Source: Mikania micrantha
Lineage: Eukaryota > Streptophyta > Magnoliopsida > Asterales > Asteraceae
Length of the DNA stretch: 64,000 nucleotides
Assembly: GCA_009363875.1 (NCBI GenBank)
Contig: CM018682.1
Coordinates: 59,108,031 to 59,172,030 of the forward strand
Reading direction: 5' to 3'
Shown: one piece after another, positions 34,869 through 46,755 of the stretch
Layout of the letters: every line of letters starts with the position of its first letter
How positions within the stretch are numbered: position 1 is the first letter of the stretch
Position numbers and translations under genes: made by a program
Notes under the pieces: generated by a model
What the model was told of the DNA's origin: nothing
Database searches by the model: none
The model's input: the letters and a program-made list of their open reading frames with translations, nothing else

Positions 34869-36305
34869 TTATATGGATACATGCTTCATAAATCGAAATT
34901 TTCGGGTTCTTTTTCCATAAAAAGTGGGCTGGAAATTTCACCTATGGCAAACCCTTTGTTTTTCAAGATATTACTCTTATATGCATAGTAAGGATCTTGA
35001 AAAATTATAGCCATGAGATGGCTTGTTTGTTTAGACAAAAACCCATTTGAGTTTGGTTAATGTTGGCTGAGATTTTGGGTTCAATAGGGGTTGCCATTCA
35101 CCGTTTTTGTATACATATTTGGATGTGTTTTAGTGCATAAACCTAGCCATGACCTTGTGTTTGAATATTTGTGGTTGTGATTTTATTTGGTTGAAATAAA
35201 GGCATGTAATTTATTTGTTTCATTTGGCATGTAATAAATAGATTAGTTGCACTTTATTTTTCTAGAAAAATGTATTAGGATTTTTCTATGTAATTGTACT
35301 TTGGGGCTGATTTGGATGACCAAGAAGGTGCCTAAAGAAGATAGAGAAATCACAACACAAAAGGGTCACTTGAAGCATTTGGATGCAAGTTCAAGTGGGA
35401 GTTCATCAACACAACATTGTGTCATGTTTTACCCTTAGGAATGACCTTTTGACACACTTGTTATGGCAAGCAAGTGTGGTCAAAATAGTTAGCTATGGTT
35501 ATGCACTTATATTTTATGTTTGGTTGATTATTTGGTTGTTTGGATGAGTTTGACTTTTAATTAAAAATTGCATAAACTAGTTAAACAACTAAAATAAAAC
35601 AAGCATAAAATTGGTTCTACAAAATCATTAAAGGAATTAATAAAATGAGTTTATTAAGGGTTAATGATTTAATAAAAATGAGTTTTATTAAAAGGAATCA
35701 TAAAAATTGTTTTTCATAAAATACCATGCATTTGAATGCATACAAATAGTATGGTATAAAAGGTTTTTCTAAAATTAGAATTTTAGAAACTATAAAAACC
35801 CTTTACAAAACAAGTTTTAACACCATCCTTTTAAACAACACTCGATTCACTTGTAACTCGTTTATGGAATAAAGGTCACCTAACCATAAATGCCGAAACT
35901 TGTGAAGTTGAGGTGAAATTACCGTATTTGTGGGATAAAGGTCACCTAACCACTTGTATTTGTAAAATCACACGTGTGTTTAAGTAGGACGACTTGATTT
36001 GGAAATCATGCATTAGGATCACCGAAGCATGACGTACAAAAGGTGTTGATGGGATAAACATGCCAAACAAAACATAAGATGTTTAAACCGATCCCATACA
36101 CTAGAAATTGTAATAGGTTACAATTGTCAAAACGTTGACTACCTTGTTAATTTAAATAAAGGGATAAAGATCACCTAACCAATATTTAAATGTAACGTTG
36201 GATTCTAGATTTTAATTATTAATTGTCTATGAGACATAAAAGGGTATTAGTAATTAAAATACATTGATATTAAAAATACTAAAATTGAACTTTGAAAAAT
36301 TGTAG
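34869..36305 (+). other. Leader of the nested Copia
   Basis: 1.4 kb without a credible ORF. It contains three copies of a ~20 bp motif, GG(A/G)ATAAAG(G/A)TCACCTAACCA, at about 35866-35885, 35932-35951 and 36161-36180. The last base before the gag ATG completes 'aaattgtag', which could be a splice acceptor. Confidence 0.6.
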
Positions 36306-39300
36306 ATGGCAGCTAACAACAACAACGTAAACCCGAACGTCCACAACCTATCACTAAGAACCATCCTCGAAAAGGAACGTCTTAACCATGGGAACTTCAT
36401 GGATTGGTACCGAAACTTGAGAATTGTTCTCAAGCAAGAGAAGAAATCCTATGTGTTGGACGATCCTATTCCCGATCAACCCGATGAGAATGACTTGGAA
36501 ACCTTTAACGATTGGGTCAAGTACGTCGAGGACTCCGTGCAAGTCTCATGTCTAATGTTGGCAAGTATGACTTCCGATTTACAAAAGGACTTTGAGAACC
36601 ACAATGCTTATGATATGATCACCTAGTTGAAGGAAATGTTCCAACAACAATCTAGGGTGGAACGGTTCGAAACGGTTCGAGCACTTCATGCATGTCGGAT
36701 GGACGAGACCCAATCAGTTTCATCTTATGTTCTCAAGATGAAAAGCCACATTGATCGCCTCGAGAGACTTAACTGTCGTGTCTCAAATGAGTTAGCTACG
36801 GATTTGATCCTTAACTCCCTATCCAAAAGGTTTGAAACCTTTGTTATGAATTATAATATGAATGGATGGGACAAGAGCATTGGTGAGCTTCATGCAATGC
36901 TCAAAACAGCCGAGGCGGGTATGGGTAAAAAGGTTTTACCGGTCCTTACGATCAATGAGGGAGGTAGTAAGAAGAGGAACCACCCCGACCCGAAGGCAAG
37001 TGTTGCTAAAGGGAAAGGGCACGTCAAGGGGAAGGGTAAGGGAAAAGCTAAAATGGAACCAACCAAACCGAAAGAAAAGAAGCAAAAGGTTGCTAAAGAT
37101 GACCCATGTTTTGAATGTGGTGAGATAGGCCATTGGAAACGCAATTGTCCGGTCTATCTCAAAGAGTTGAAAGCTAAGAGGGATGCGGGGCAAACCTCAG
37201 GTACAAATTTTATGATACAAGTTGAGCTAAATGTTATTTCTTCTAACACATGGGTACTAGATACCGGATGTGGAACTCATATTTGCAATTTGTTGCAGGG
37301 GTTCAAAAGAAGTGAACATTATGCAAAAGGGGAAATTAGTCTCTTCATGGGCAATGGTGCAAAGGTTCATGTTGAAGCCCAAGGAGACTATGTTTTGAAG
37401 CTTCCAAATGGTTTGGAAGTTATTTTGAAAAATATTTTGTATGCTCCTAGTTTGACTAGGAATATTATTTCAGTTTCCCTTTTAAGACAATATGGTTATG
37501 ATTTCAAGTTTGTTGACAATGATATTCATGTTTCTTTAAATCATATGTTTTATTTTAAGGCTATGCCTTGTAATGGTATTTATGAATTGGTTCATGATAA
37601 CACAACATATCATAGCTCAATGTACCAAGCTACCACCAAAAGGCTCAAATTAGATTTGAGTGATTCCTATCTTTGGCATTGTCGCCTTGGACACATAAAC
37701 AAAAATCGCATGCAAAAACTTCAAAAGAATGGTCTTTTAAAAACTAATGAAAATGATTCATTTGATGTATGCGAGTCTTGTTTACAAGGTAAAATGACAA
37801 AGGCCCCTTTTAGTAGGACTAATGAAAGGGCAAAAGATTTATTAGGGATCATACATTCAGATGTATGTGGACCTTTTAAACCAATGACTAGGAATGGTGA
37901 AAGATACTTCATTACCTTTACCGACGACTATAGTCGTTATGGGTATGTGTACTTGTTAAGGCACAAACATGAATCTTTTGAAATGTTCAAAATCTTCAAG
38001 AATGAAGTAGAAAATCAACTCAACAAAACGGTCAAGATTCTTCGTACCGATAGAGGAGGTGAATACCTAAGTAGTGAATTTCAAGAGTATCTTAGAAGTT
38101 GTGGGATTGTCTCACAACTTACTCCACCTGGAACACCACAACATAATGGTGTGTCTGAGAGGAGGAATCGGACTCTATTGGATATGGTTCGATCTATGAT
38201 GGCTAGAAGTACACTACCTCTATCATTTTGGGGTTTCGCTTTGCTCTCCGCGGCCCGTATTTTAAATATGGCCCCAACCAAGAAAGTGGAAAGGACACCT
38301 TTCGAAATATGGCATGGAAAGGTTCCATCATTGTCATATTTAAAAGTTTGGGGGTGTGAGGCTTATCCTAAGCAATACACTCAAAACAAACTGCAAACCC
38401 GATCCACTAAGTGTATCTTTGTTGGATATCCTAGAGATTGTATGGGATATTATTTCTATGATCCAACAAAGCAGAAAGTGTTTATTGCTCGAAAGGCAGA
38501 TTTCTTGGAAACTAAGTTCCTTTCGGAAGGAACTAGTGGAAGAACAGTGGAACTTGAAGACGATACACATTTGGTTGATACTAGCAATCAACATGAGGAT
38601 GTTGAGAATGATCATGTGGATGATCAAGATACACAAAACATTCGCAGATCTGGTAGAATTAGTGTTCCTCCTGAGAGATATGGATTTTTCATGGATGGAT
38701 GCTATGTGGTGGATTCCGATGAACCAACCACATACCGTGATGCAATGTCAAAACCTGATTTTGACAAATGGAAAGAAGCCATGAACATTGAGATGCAATC
38801 CATGTATGATAACCAAGTTTGGGAATTGGTTACACCACCTATTAAGTCCAAGGTAGTTGGAAGTAAGTGGGTTTTCAAGAAGAAAACCGATATGCATGGA
38901 AACTTGGATACTTATAAAGCTAGACTTGTAGCAAAAGGTTACACTCAAACTCAAGGCGTTGATTATGATGAAACCTTCTCACCTGTTGCGATGCTAAAGT
39001 CTATTAGGATATTGTTTGCCATAGCTGCATATTATGACTATGAGATTTGCCAAATGGATGTCAAAACTGCTTTCCTTAATGGATATCTTGAGGAAGATGT
39101 CCATATGGAACAGCCTGAAGGTTTTGTCGATCCAAAACATCCTAATAAGGTATGTAAGTTAAAGAAGTCAATCTATGGATTGAAACAAGCATCGAGAAGT
39201 TGGAATCATCGTTTTGATGATGAAGTAAAGAAATTTGGCTTCATCAAAAACGCTGACGAAGCTTGTGTATATAAAAAGGCTAGTGGGAGCATCATTACTT

Positions 39301-40304
39301 TCCTTGTATTATATGTCGATGACATTCTACTATTTGGAAATGACATTCCAACCTTGGAAGGTGTAAAAACCTGGCTTGGAAGCTGTTTTTCCATTAAGGA
39401 TCTTGGTGAAGCCGCCTATATCTTGGGAATAAAGATCTATAGGGATAGATCAAGGCGGTTAATAGGTTTAAACCAAAGTGCATACATTGACAAAGTCTTG
39501 AAAAGGTTCAAGATGGAAAATTCTAAGAAAGGTTTAATACCTATTCAAAAGGGGACTATATTGAGCACGTCTCAATGCCCTAGTTCAAAGGTTGAGCAAG
39601 AAAGAATGAATGGAGTCCCATATGCATCTGCTATAGGATCCATCATGTATGCAATGATATGTACAAGGCCGGACGTGTCATGTGCTCTAAGCATGACAAG
39701 TAGATATCAACAGAATCCTGGAAATAGTCATTGGATGGCTGTTAAAAGTATTTTGAAATACCTTAGAAACACTAAGGATATGTTCTTAATATATGGATCT
39801 GGTGAGGAGGAACTCGTTGTAAAGGGTTACACGGATGCGAGTTTCCAAACTGATCGAGATGATTCACGATCACAGTCGGGATATGTCTTCATTATGAATG
39901 GAGGAGCGGTCTCTTGGAAGAGCTCAAAGCAAGATGTAGTGGCACTATCTACAACAGAATCAGAATACATCGCCGCTTCATTGGCAGCTCAAGAGGCTGC
40001 ATGGCTAAGGAAGTTCATTACCGATCTAGGGGTTGTTGCTACCATTCAAGACCCCCTAGAGATCTTTTGTGATAACGAGGGGGCCATTGCTCAAATCAAG
40101 GAACCTCGTGCTCATCAAAAGACTCGGCACATAGAACGGAGGTTCAACTACATAAGGGATGAAGTTGAAAAGGGAAAGATATGTATTCGCAAAGTTCACA
40201 CCGATCAAAACATTGCGGATCCATTCACGAAGCTCCTTGAAAGGACAAAGCATGATAGTCATACTTGTTCCTTAGGACTTCGATATTCTAGTGATTGGAC
40301 TTGA
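36306..40304 (+). CDS. Copia gag-pol polyprotein, interrupted by one in-frame TAG
   Basis: One frame of 1332 codons before its stop, broken only by TAG at 36624-36626 (codon 107, within gag). Gag starts MAANNNNVNPNVHNLSLRTI; the zinc knuckle CFECGEIGHWKRNC begins at residue 268. Protease LDTGCGTH has its Asp at 319. The integrase has HSDVCGPF (Asp 519), LRTDRGGEY (Asp 582) and SERRNRT (Glu 618), a DD35E spacing. RT has the KARLVAKGYTQ motif and YVDD at 1003-1006; RNase H has GYTDASF (Asp 1177) and ALSTTESEYIAA. All catalytic residues are in place. The product makes capsid, processes itself, copies its RNA and integrates the DNA. The stop makes this copy probably non-autonomous unless read through; its context (ACC TAG TTG) is not a known read-through signal. 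Confidence 0.93.
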
Positions 40305-41059
40305 TCAAATTTTGTATTTGGATATCGGAACTTATGTAATTTGACTTAATAATATGATTATATCTTCTTTTACTGTTCCAATTTTGCATGTTTTCTCCAT
40401 GAATAAGTAACTTATTCTAAATGTCCGTAGTCGGTCATATTTGTGGGAACAAATATGAATGTAAGACTATTATGAACTTGGATTGGTTGATATTCATAAG
40501 GAATGAATATAAAACAAAAGGTTGCTACCAAGGTTCATTGATATCTATGGGATATAGATATAGGACTGACCCGCTCTCATTATTTCTGCATGGAATCTTT
40601 GTGATTAGTCATAAGAAATATTGAGTAAAGGCGAATATCATAAGTATCCTCAGACCTGAGATACATATTGGGTCTTGATATTCACCAAGTATCATACTTT
40701 GGCTTAGTTCTTTGCTGTTCTGAAACATGGCAGCAGATAAGACTGAGTTCAGGTACGATATAAGGTGATTGTGAGAGACGTATGTAGTCAAGATGGAATT
40801 TGTTCCTCTTATTCGTTGAGAGTAAGATGTCTAAGGCCTGATAAAGTTAAATCATCGGAGAATGACAATTCTATGTCTCCAGGATCTAACATGACATCTG
40901 TAACAAAAGGATAAAATGATTAATTCACCTAAATCATATTCAAGTAAGGTACTTGAAGAGGATGATGTTATTGAATGGCACTTAGTCATATACATTAGGA
41001 GTAGCAAACCGTTGCTAGGCGTTATTTGCTGCTTGCATCAATCTTCTATGAATCTTGTG
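40305..41059 (+). other. 3' untranslated region of the nested Copia
   Basis: About 750 bp between the pol stop and the polypurine tract. I see no ORF with recognisable features. Confidence 0.7.
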
Positions 41060-41071
41060 CAAGTGGGAGAT
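41060..41071 (+). promoter_or_regulatory. Polypurine tract of the nested Copia
   Basis: 'aagtgggagat' lies immediately before the 3' LTR start TGTAGG. Confidence 0.8.
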
Positions 41072-42040
41072 TGTAGGATTCGATCTGCCCAAGATACATA
41101 TTAAGTTGATGTGGCTAGTGTGATATGATCCAAGTCGGGTCATACCCAATAACAAGCTAGACAAACACCTGCAATATTTATTTACTGATTTGATCAATTA
41201 AATAAATAACAACACTTAATACATTTAGAAAGTGGTTTTCTAAATAGATGCACTTGAGAATTAATAAATAACATGGGTTTATTTATTTTGAGAGATTACT
41301 TTATATTGTTATTTAAAAGGTTAAATAACATTATTAAGTTGATATACCATGTCTTGTTACATGTTTAATGTTACAAGTTTATTTAAAAAGGTTTTAAATA
41401 AATACTTGATACATATGACATTTTAATTAAATGGATTAATTAAAATCAAGTTAAATGAGTTGGTTGGGAAAATTTAAAAGGCAAGCCCCTCATTGGACCC
41501 CTTTAATTTCGGCCCTTAATGGCTGATTTAAACCCACCAATCACTTGAAGATTGCTTCATAAGATGGACAATCAAAGACACAAGGCATTAATCTCATTTT
41601 GGTCTCAAAATAAAAGATTGCATCTTCTTTTTCTTCTCTAATCCTTGGCAGAAAAGGGCAAGAAAGAGGGCAGTTTTTTGTGCTGGAACAAGTGTGTTCT
41701 AAGGGCTAAAATAGTGTTGAAAACCTAGCAATCAAAGGGTGTCTTGTTGGAGCTTGGGGTATAGCTACTTGAGGTCTTCTAGGTTGAAGATTGGGCTCAT
41801 AAACATCATCATCTTCATCATATAAACCACGAGTTTTAAGAGGTAATATATGATGTTTTGAATGATTGTTTGATAGCATGTTCTTCCATATAAAGATCCT
41901 TGTTTATGGGTTTTGTTTTAAATCTAATGTATTTGATGCATAAACTAACTAATCTCAAAATGGTTTTTGATTATAACTCCGCTGCGTTTTAACATATTAA
42001 TGGTTAATATGACTTTGATAAAAATCAACAAAACCCAACA
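41072..42040 (+). repeat. 3' LTR of the nested Copia
   Basis: 969 bp, equal in length to the 5' LTR, followed by the CCCCT duplication. Confidence 0.95.
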
Positions 42041-42045
42041 CCCCT
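42041..42045. repeat. Target-site duplication CCCCT (right)
   Basis: Right copy of the duplication flanking the nested Copia. Confidence 0.92.
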
Positions 42046-44037
42046 CTCCTGAGTCATCAACAAAGAATAAACGGCTTAAGATGATGTCCAAACGCTCAAG
42101 GGATCCGACGCTCAAGAAGAAAGAAAGTGGCACCAACTCCTCACCTAAGACACAGCCTCCACCACCACCAACACCACCACCACCAAAATCTCAACCAACA
42201 CCACCAAAGCCTCAAACACCACCACCAAAGCCTCAACCACCTCCACCAAAGCCTAAAGCAGCCACCCAACCAAAACAACACACTAAACCAGCCACATCCA
42301 CCTAAGCCACCATTCGACCACATACATCCACCACCACTGAAGGCACCTAAACCAAACCACTATCTCCTCCACCTACACACATCTCACCACCACATTACTA
42401 AACTCCCATCATGTTTTCTGAAGCACCACCATCACCACCAAAAGCCCATGATGACAAGGGCAAGGCACCGCTGGAAACCCCATCGCCTTATATGCCCGAT
42501 CAGGTGCCAGTTGATTTCATTTGGTTGTAAGATAGAGTATTCCTTCTTGAGCAGGACTTATCCACCAAGGACAGACTCATAACCAACTTACAGGAAGGCA
42601 TGATAAAGGTCTGCGAGCAAATCAGAAGACAGAACAAAGACATTGGCCTTCTAAAGAAAGAAAATAGACAATTGATAAAAGTGATCGAAGAATTGACAGG
42701 ATCCAAGTCTGCTGCTCAAGAAGAAGAGAAAGATGATGATGATGATGATCATAAGGAAGATATGAAGAAGAAAGATGATAATGACCATGACGATGATGAT
42801 AAGAAAGATGATAAGGATGATGATGATGATGATGTTGGCGATGATGTTGGTCAAGGCATGAGCTCCTCAAGACAAAAAGATGATGAACCCGCCAATGATG
42901 ACAAGGAGTTGATGACTCCGGCAATCCATCATCCTTAGAGAACCTCTGGACACATATGATGATTTATTTGATGATCTTGCTGAGAACTTTATGTTTGAAG
43001 GCATTGGTGAGGAACTGAAGGATGCTGTTCTGGGAGATCTATTCACTGATGTGACCATGGATTCAGCGTTTGATGCGGTGTGTGAGAAAGAACGTGAACA
43101 CTTAGCCGATTCATCTACAGGAGCATCCAAAGAAGAAGAACCTGAAAACATCATGCTCAGAAAAATCTCCATAGACCCCTACATTGACAATTTGCATGCT
43201 CACAAATATGTCAACACACTTGGACAAGAAGTCACTTCACTTGGCTAGGTGATTGATTGCTGGTTCGATAAACAGAGTGATTGGACTCCTGCTCCTCCTG
43301 AAGTGCAAAACACTTGGATGGGTGAAGAATGAGCTGACAAGACCAAAGTCACATACACCTCTAGATCCTAAGATTTCTTCGCTGTTCAGAATGAAGGATC
43401 ATAGGTAACCAGCTAGACGCATGATAAAGACAAGTAGCTATACATAGTCAAAAGGAGGAACGGAAAGCTTGACTGCTTCAAGCGACCGTAGGGTTTTTGT
43501 TTGATGCTAAAGTTCGATATCAGAAGCATCAACAATGTCTTCTTCTACAACCCATCTAAGGATAGTAAGGCTGAATTGTTTGCCAAGTCCAACAAGGATC
43601 AATGTGATAAAGACTTTCCAACGATGAAGACAGCTAAAGGGAAACGATACGTCTCGTCGTGGATTCTTCATCCTGTGAAGAAAGAGCCGTGGATTTACTA
43701 TAAGTATCATCCTCCAGCAACAAAAAAAGTTGTCCCAGTCTCAACTAGAGTCCCAGATGACACACTGAAGAACATTGACTTTTCGTACTTCGATGAGAAG
43801 ACACATGCAGCTATTATTCTAAAGATGAAGGGTGACATCCATGATGTGGACATTATTTTGGACCCTATGGGCCTGCTAAAGTTTGGCAAGGATGATATGC
43901 AGAAGCTGCATGACACCCCTATTACGGTTTATGGAAGTTGGATGAGGAAGCCAAACCATTTATTTGAGTTGTTGCTTTTGCCATGGATATCAAGTTATAT
44001 GCTGGTACAGGTCCTCATTCTGTCACGCTTCCTATAG
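42046..44037 (+). pseudogene. Extra 3' ORF of old Copia, copy 2, right part
   Basis: Continues the broken ORF: a Pro-rich region (PKPQPPPPKP; 42160-42265), a coiled coil (DLSTKDRLITNLQEGMIKVC, KDIGLLKKENRQLIKVIEEL; 42545-42695), an acidic Asp/Lys block (42727-42850), then ..GIGEELKDAVLGDLFTDVTM.. (42991-43248). The last intact stretch is 178 codons at 43501-44037 (ELFAKSNKDQCDKDFPTMKT, KKEPWIYYKYHPPATKKVVP, DVDIILDPMGLLKFGKDDMQ). Several stops occur between 42916 and 43500. The best preserved parts are the coiled coil and the C-terminal domain, for which I recognise no family. Confidence 0.65.
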
Positions 44038-44065
44038 GTTGACTTCATCAGTCTATGGGAAGTTT

Positions 44066-44441
44066 TGTAGAGCCCAATCCGAAGACAAAGACTAACTAAG
44101 TCAACCCGTGACCAGATGAAGAACAAGTTTTGTTTATTTTCGAGTACTTAGATTTTCGTGTACCTTAGATTTCGAGTACTCGAACCATTTTGTGTACATA
44201 GGTTCGAGTACTCCTATGAGTAGTATAAATAGATGTATTTTGTACTACCTTAGGGTTGGATTCCCGAGGCATTTCTCTCTAGAAATATTGAGGCTTTGTT
44301 CTTGTAAAGTTCACGATTTATACAAATTTTGCATTTTTCCACTTCTTCTCTTGTATCTAACTTGGATTCCGCACTCGTTGGAGTTATTTGGTGTGGATTG
44401 GAGTCATAAAGCTCAAGACATAATCTAGATCTGGACCTACA
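44066..44441 (+). repeat. Complete 3' LTR of old Copia copy 2 (376 bp)
   Basis: Starts TGTAGAGCCC, ends GGACCTACA; TGTAG/CTACA are perfect terminal inverted repeats. Carries three TTCGAGTACT-type words and TATAAATA (44224-44231). It is followed by TTAAG, which matches the uninterrupted Gypsy sequence near 48367 ('gggttaaggattcc'), so the Copia was inserted in that Gypsy family. Confidence 0.75.
44224..44231 (+). promoter_or_regulatory. TATA box in Copia LTR copy 2
   Basis: TATAAATA 158 bp into the LTR, just after the TTCGAGTACT words; same position as in copy 1. Confidence 0.6.
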
Positions 44442-45110
44442 TTAAGGAGTCCTAATTTGTCCTTGAGTTTATCTCCCATTGAATTTCTACATGTTTTAGT
44501 ATTCTATCTCTAAAAGGTTTTCTCCTTAACTACAGTAACAGTTCTCAAGCGAAGTATAGGCAATGATTATCCAAACTCTTATTATCTAATTGACACCTAG
44601 TTAAGCTATGATTACCTTAAATTGATTTTCCTAAATACAAAGTCATCCGAATCTGATCGTGCATCTGGAGCTGATAGAGCGAGTAGTTCCTCCATATCTA
44701 CTGGAGTTGTTAGAGGCTTTCTCTTGGGACAGTCCCTTGTGAAATGTCCATGCATTCCGCAGGTGTAGCAGTGGTGGTTGTGTTGAGAGGAAGTAGATGT
44801 ACTTGCTTCCTGGCTCTCATTCCGAGTTAGGGGGATTCAACACTTCTGAGTCGAGTGTCCCTTCTTCCCACATCTCAGACAGCGGTTACATTGTTTGTTC
44901 CTAGCATGATGAAATCCATATTTCATACACTTGGGAAATGTACCGGTGTATTGATGAGGAATTGACTTCACTAAGGTTTTGCGTCGTGTAGCCCAGTGAC
45001 CTGTCCTTCCACAATGAGTCAATATTGAAATATATAGTATCGGCTAACACATGGAAAGACTCTAGAATCTCTTCACCGATACTATCATCTTTCAACCACT
45101 CTTTCTGATC
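44442..45110 (-). pseudogene. Gypsy gag zinc-knuckle remnant (X2)
   Basis: Minus-strand translation gives THCGRTGHWATRRK, then NRCLRCGKKGHSTQKC, then a knuckle CYTCGMHGHFTRDC (near 44735-44775) and a tail ..LLALSAPDARSDSDDFVF... It is a close copy of X1. The gag N-terminus is missing and the sequence runs directly into LTR-like DNA at about 45110, so a deletion removed primer site and gag start. Confidence 0.72.
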
Positions 45111-46023
45111 ATGAATTCAGTTAATTATCGCTGATGTTTGATTCATGTAAAATTGATTAGATGTATGTACTAGTATCGATGAACTTAAGACAATATCGAT
45201 GGCTCAAGTTTGATCAAGCAATTAGTTTATTCCAAAGCAACGCTGCCGACGCTATTAGTATCGACAGCAACACTTCTTTTAGCTAAAATCGATGGAACTT
45301 GGTTTGGAAATACTTTGATCATAAGGCAGGAACTAAGAGAATCAATCATGCTTAATATCGATGGCTGAAATTTCGACCCACATTCGATGAACTCAGTACC
45401 ACCCTCGTCCATACTAGCAGTATCAATAGGGTCTTGACTCCGATACTGCAGCCGTCGAGACTATCATTATCGACTGGGTTTGGGTTCATCAGCTTTGAAT
45501 TTCATCGAAGTTAGTAGTATCGGGGGATTTCCAGCAAGATAGGACCGTCAAACATATTTATTTCGATGACAAAGTTATCGGCTGCTACAGTGTCATCGAC
45601 ACTCTTCTCCCCAGCTACTAAACATCGATAGTAGGTTTTCCCTATTGATTCAGGCTTCTTCGACCCTTCTAACCATAATGATATTATGATCCTTGTGTTT
45701 CTAACCCATTTTCGAATTAGTCTTGACCGATTTTAGGTTCCTAAACCGGTTGAAATATGCAAAGGCTGAAATGTGAAAAACCACAATAGGTCAGAACCTT
45801 CTTACTAGTTTTTCTCCTGATTGAGCTTTTTAAGGCTGGATCCCTTGTACTTCTGTATTCTACTTGTTGAGAGGTTTGTTTGGACACCAAGAACTCGAAT
45901 TTTGGTGGTGGTTTGCTATGTAGGAGGGGGTGAGAAGCTAGAGTAGAGAGAGATAGATGAGTGCTATTGAGGTTATGGATAGAGATTTTTAGCTGAAAAT
46001 GGGAGGAGAGGGGAAGAAATGGG

Positions 46024-46031
46024 TTTTTATA
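46024..46031 (-). promoter_or_regulatory. TATA box in the X2/X3 LTR
   Basis: Minus strand reads GGAGTATAAAAACCC, a clean TATA box about 70 bp upstream of a CT-rich (Y-patch-like) segment. Confidence 0.55.
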
Positions 46032-46074
46032 CTCCGAGTGTTTACCCGCGTGTTTGATCGGTTCCGTTAAATTA

Positions 46075-46120
46075 CGACATTACGTTACGTTACGTTACGT
46101 TACGTTAATTACGTATAATT
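46075..46120. repeat. Pentanucleotide run (GTTAC)n
   Basis: 'attacgttacgttacgtta..' gives about five consecutive GTTAC units plus imperfect neighbours. Confidence 0.8.
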
Positions 46121-46742
46121 TTGTAGAAATAGTTTAATTAAAAACCTTTTAGGTTGTAATTCTAATAAATGTTATTTTATTTCATTTTCATTATTTTAAA
46201 GTTCGAAATCGTTAATTTTTATCGTTTGGTCAGAAAACACAAATTCCGCTCGTTTTCATGCAGAGCGCTAACTGTACGAACACGATCATTCGTTTTACTT
46301 TCTGATCTGGTTTTCTATTACCAGATATCATTATAAAATATTAAACCAACAAATATATTCATTTGAATCGTTACCCAAACAAATACGCCATTCGCTTAAC
46401 ACTTTCGTAATGATATCGGATTATTATTGAATATTAATTTCCTCATAGTCGTTTGTAAGTTTCATCATGATATTTATCATTCATTTGTATTTTTCCATTG
46501 AGTTTCCAGTCGTCTGATCCTTGTTACTGAAAGATCTGTATAACGACTATTGAGTTTTGTTTTCTGCACACATTGTTATTTGTACTGAATCTGTTCATCC
46601 TGTTATATGATATCACCATAGTTTCTAAGTTTTGTACCTTTTCCTTAGTTTATTTCATAAATATAGTTTGGTATTTCAACTAAGGTCTGTAGCTGTTGTA
46701 CTACACTACAGTTTCCTAACGGTTTCGTACCAGATTTGACAG

Positions 46743-46755
46743 TCTCCCCTTGATA
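46743..46755 (-). promoter_or_regulatory. Polypurine tract of deleted Gypsy X3
   Basis: Minus strand 'tatcaaggggagac' is followed directly by the LTR start TGTCAAATC. Confidence 0.75.

Larger units (their letters stand above)
33883..42040 (+). mobile_element. Nearly intact Copia retrotransposon, 8158 bp
   Basis: Two 969 bp LTRs (TGTAGG...CCAACA), 5 bp target duplication CCCCT, primer site, polypurine tract, and one long gag-pol frame with a single stop. I count about five substitutions between the LTRs, so the insertion is recent. It sits inside the extra ORF of the old Copia copy 2. Copia domain order (IN before RT) is clear; I do not assign a lineage. Confidence 0.96.
45111..46742 (-). repeat. 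Gypsy LTR with ATCGAT motif array, minus strand (X2/X3 LTR)
   Basis: On the minus strand it starts TGTCAAATCTGGTACG at 46742, preceded by a polypurine tract. It has a TATA box (46024-46031), a CT-rich segment opposite 45945-45960, and an array of TATCGATGG/CATCGA words between 45170 and 45650. A (GTTAC)5 run lies at 46080-46110. Its 3' boundary has been lost. Confidence 0.7.

Noticed and set aside
42622..42924. His- and Ile-rich minus-strand ORFs opposite the acidic block of the Copia extra ORF
   Set aside because: They are antisense readings of the GAT/GAC-rich acidic tract.
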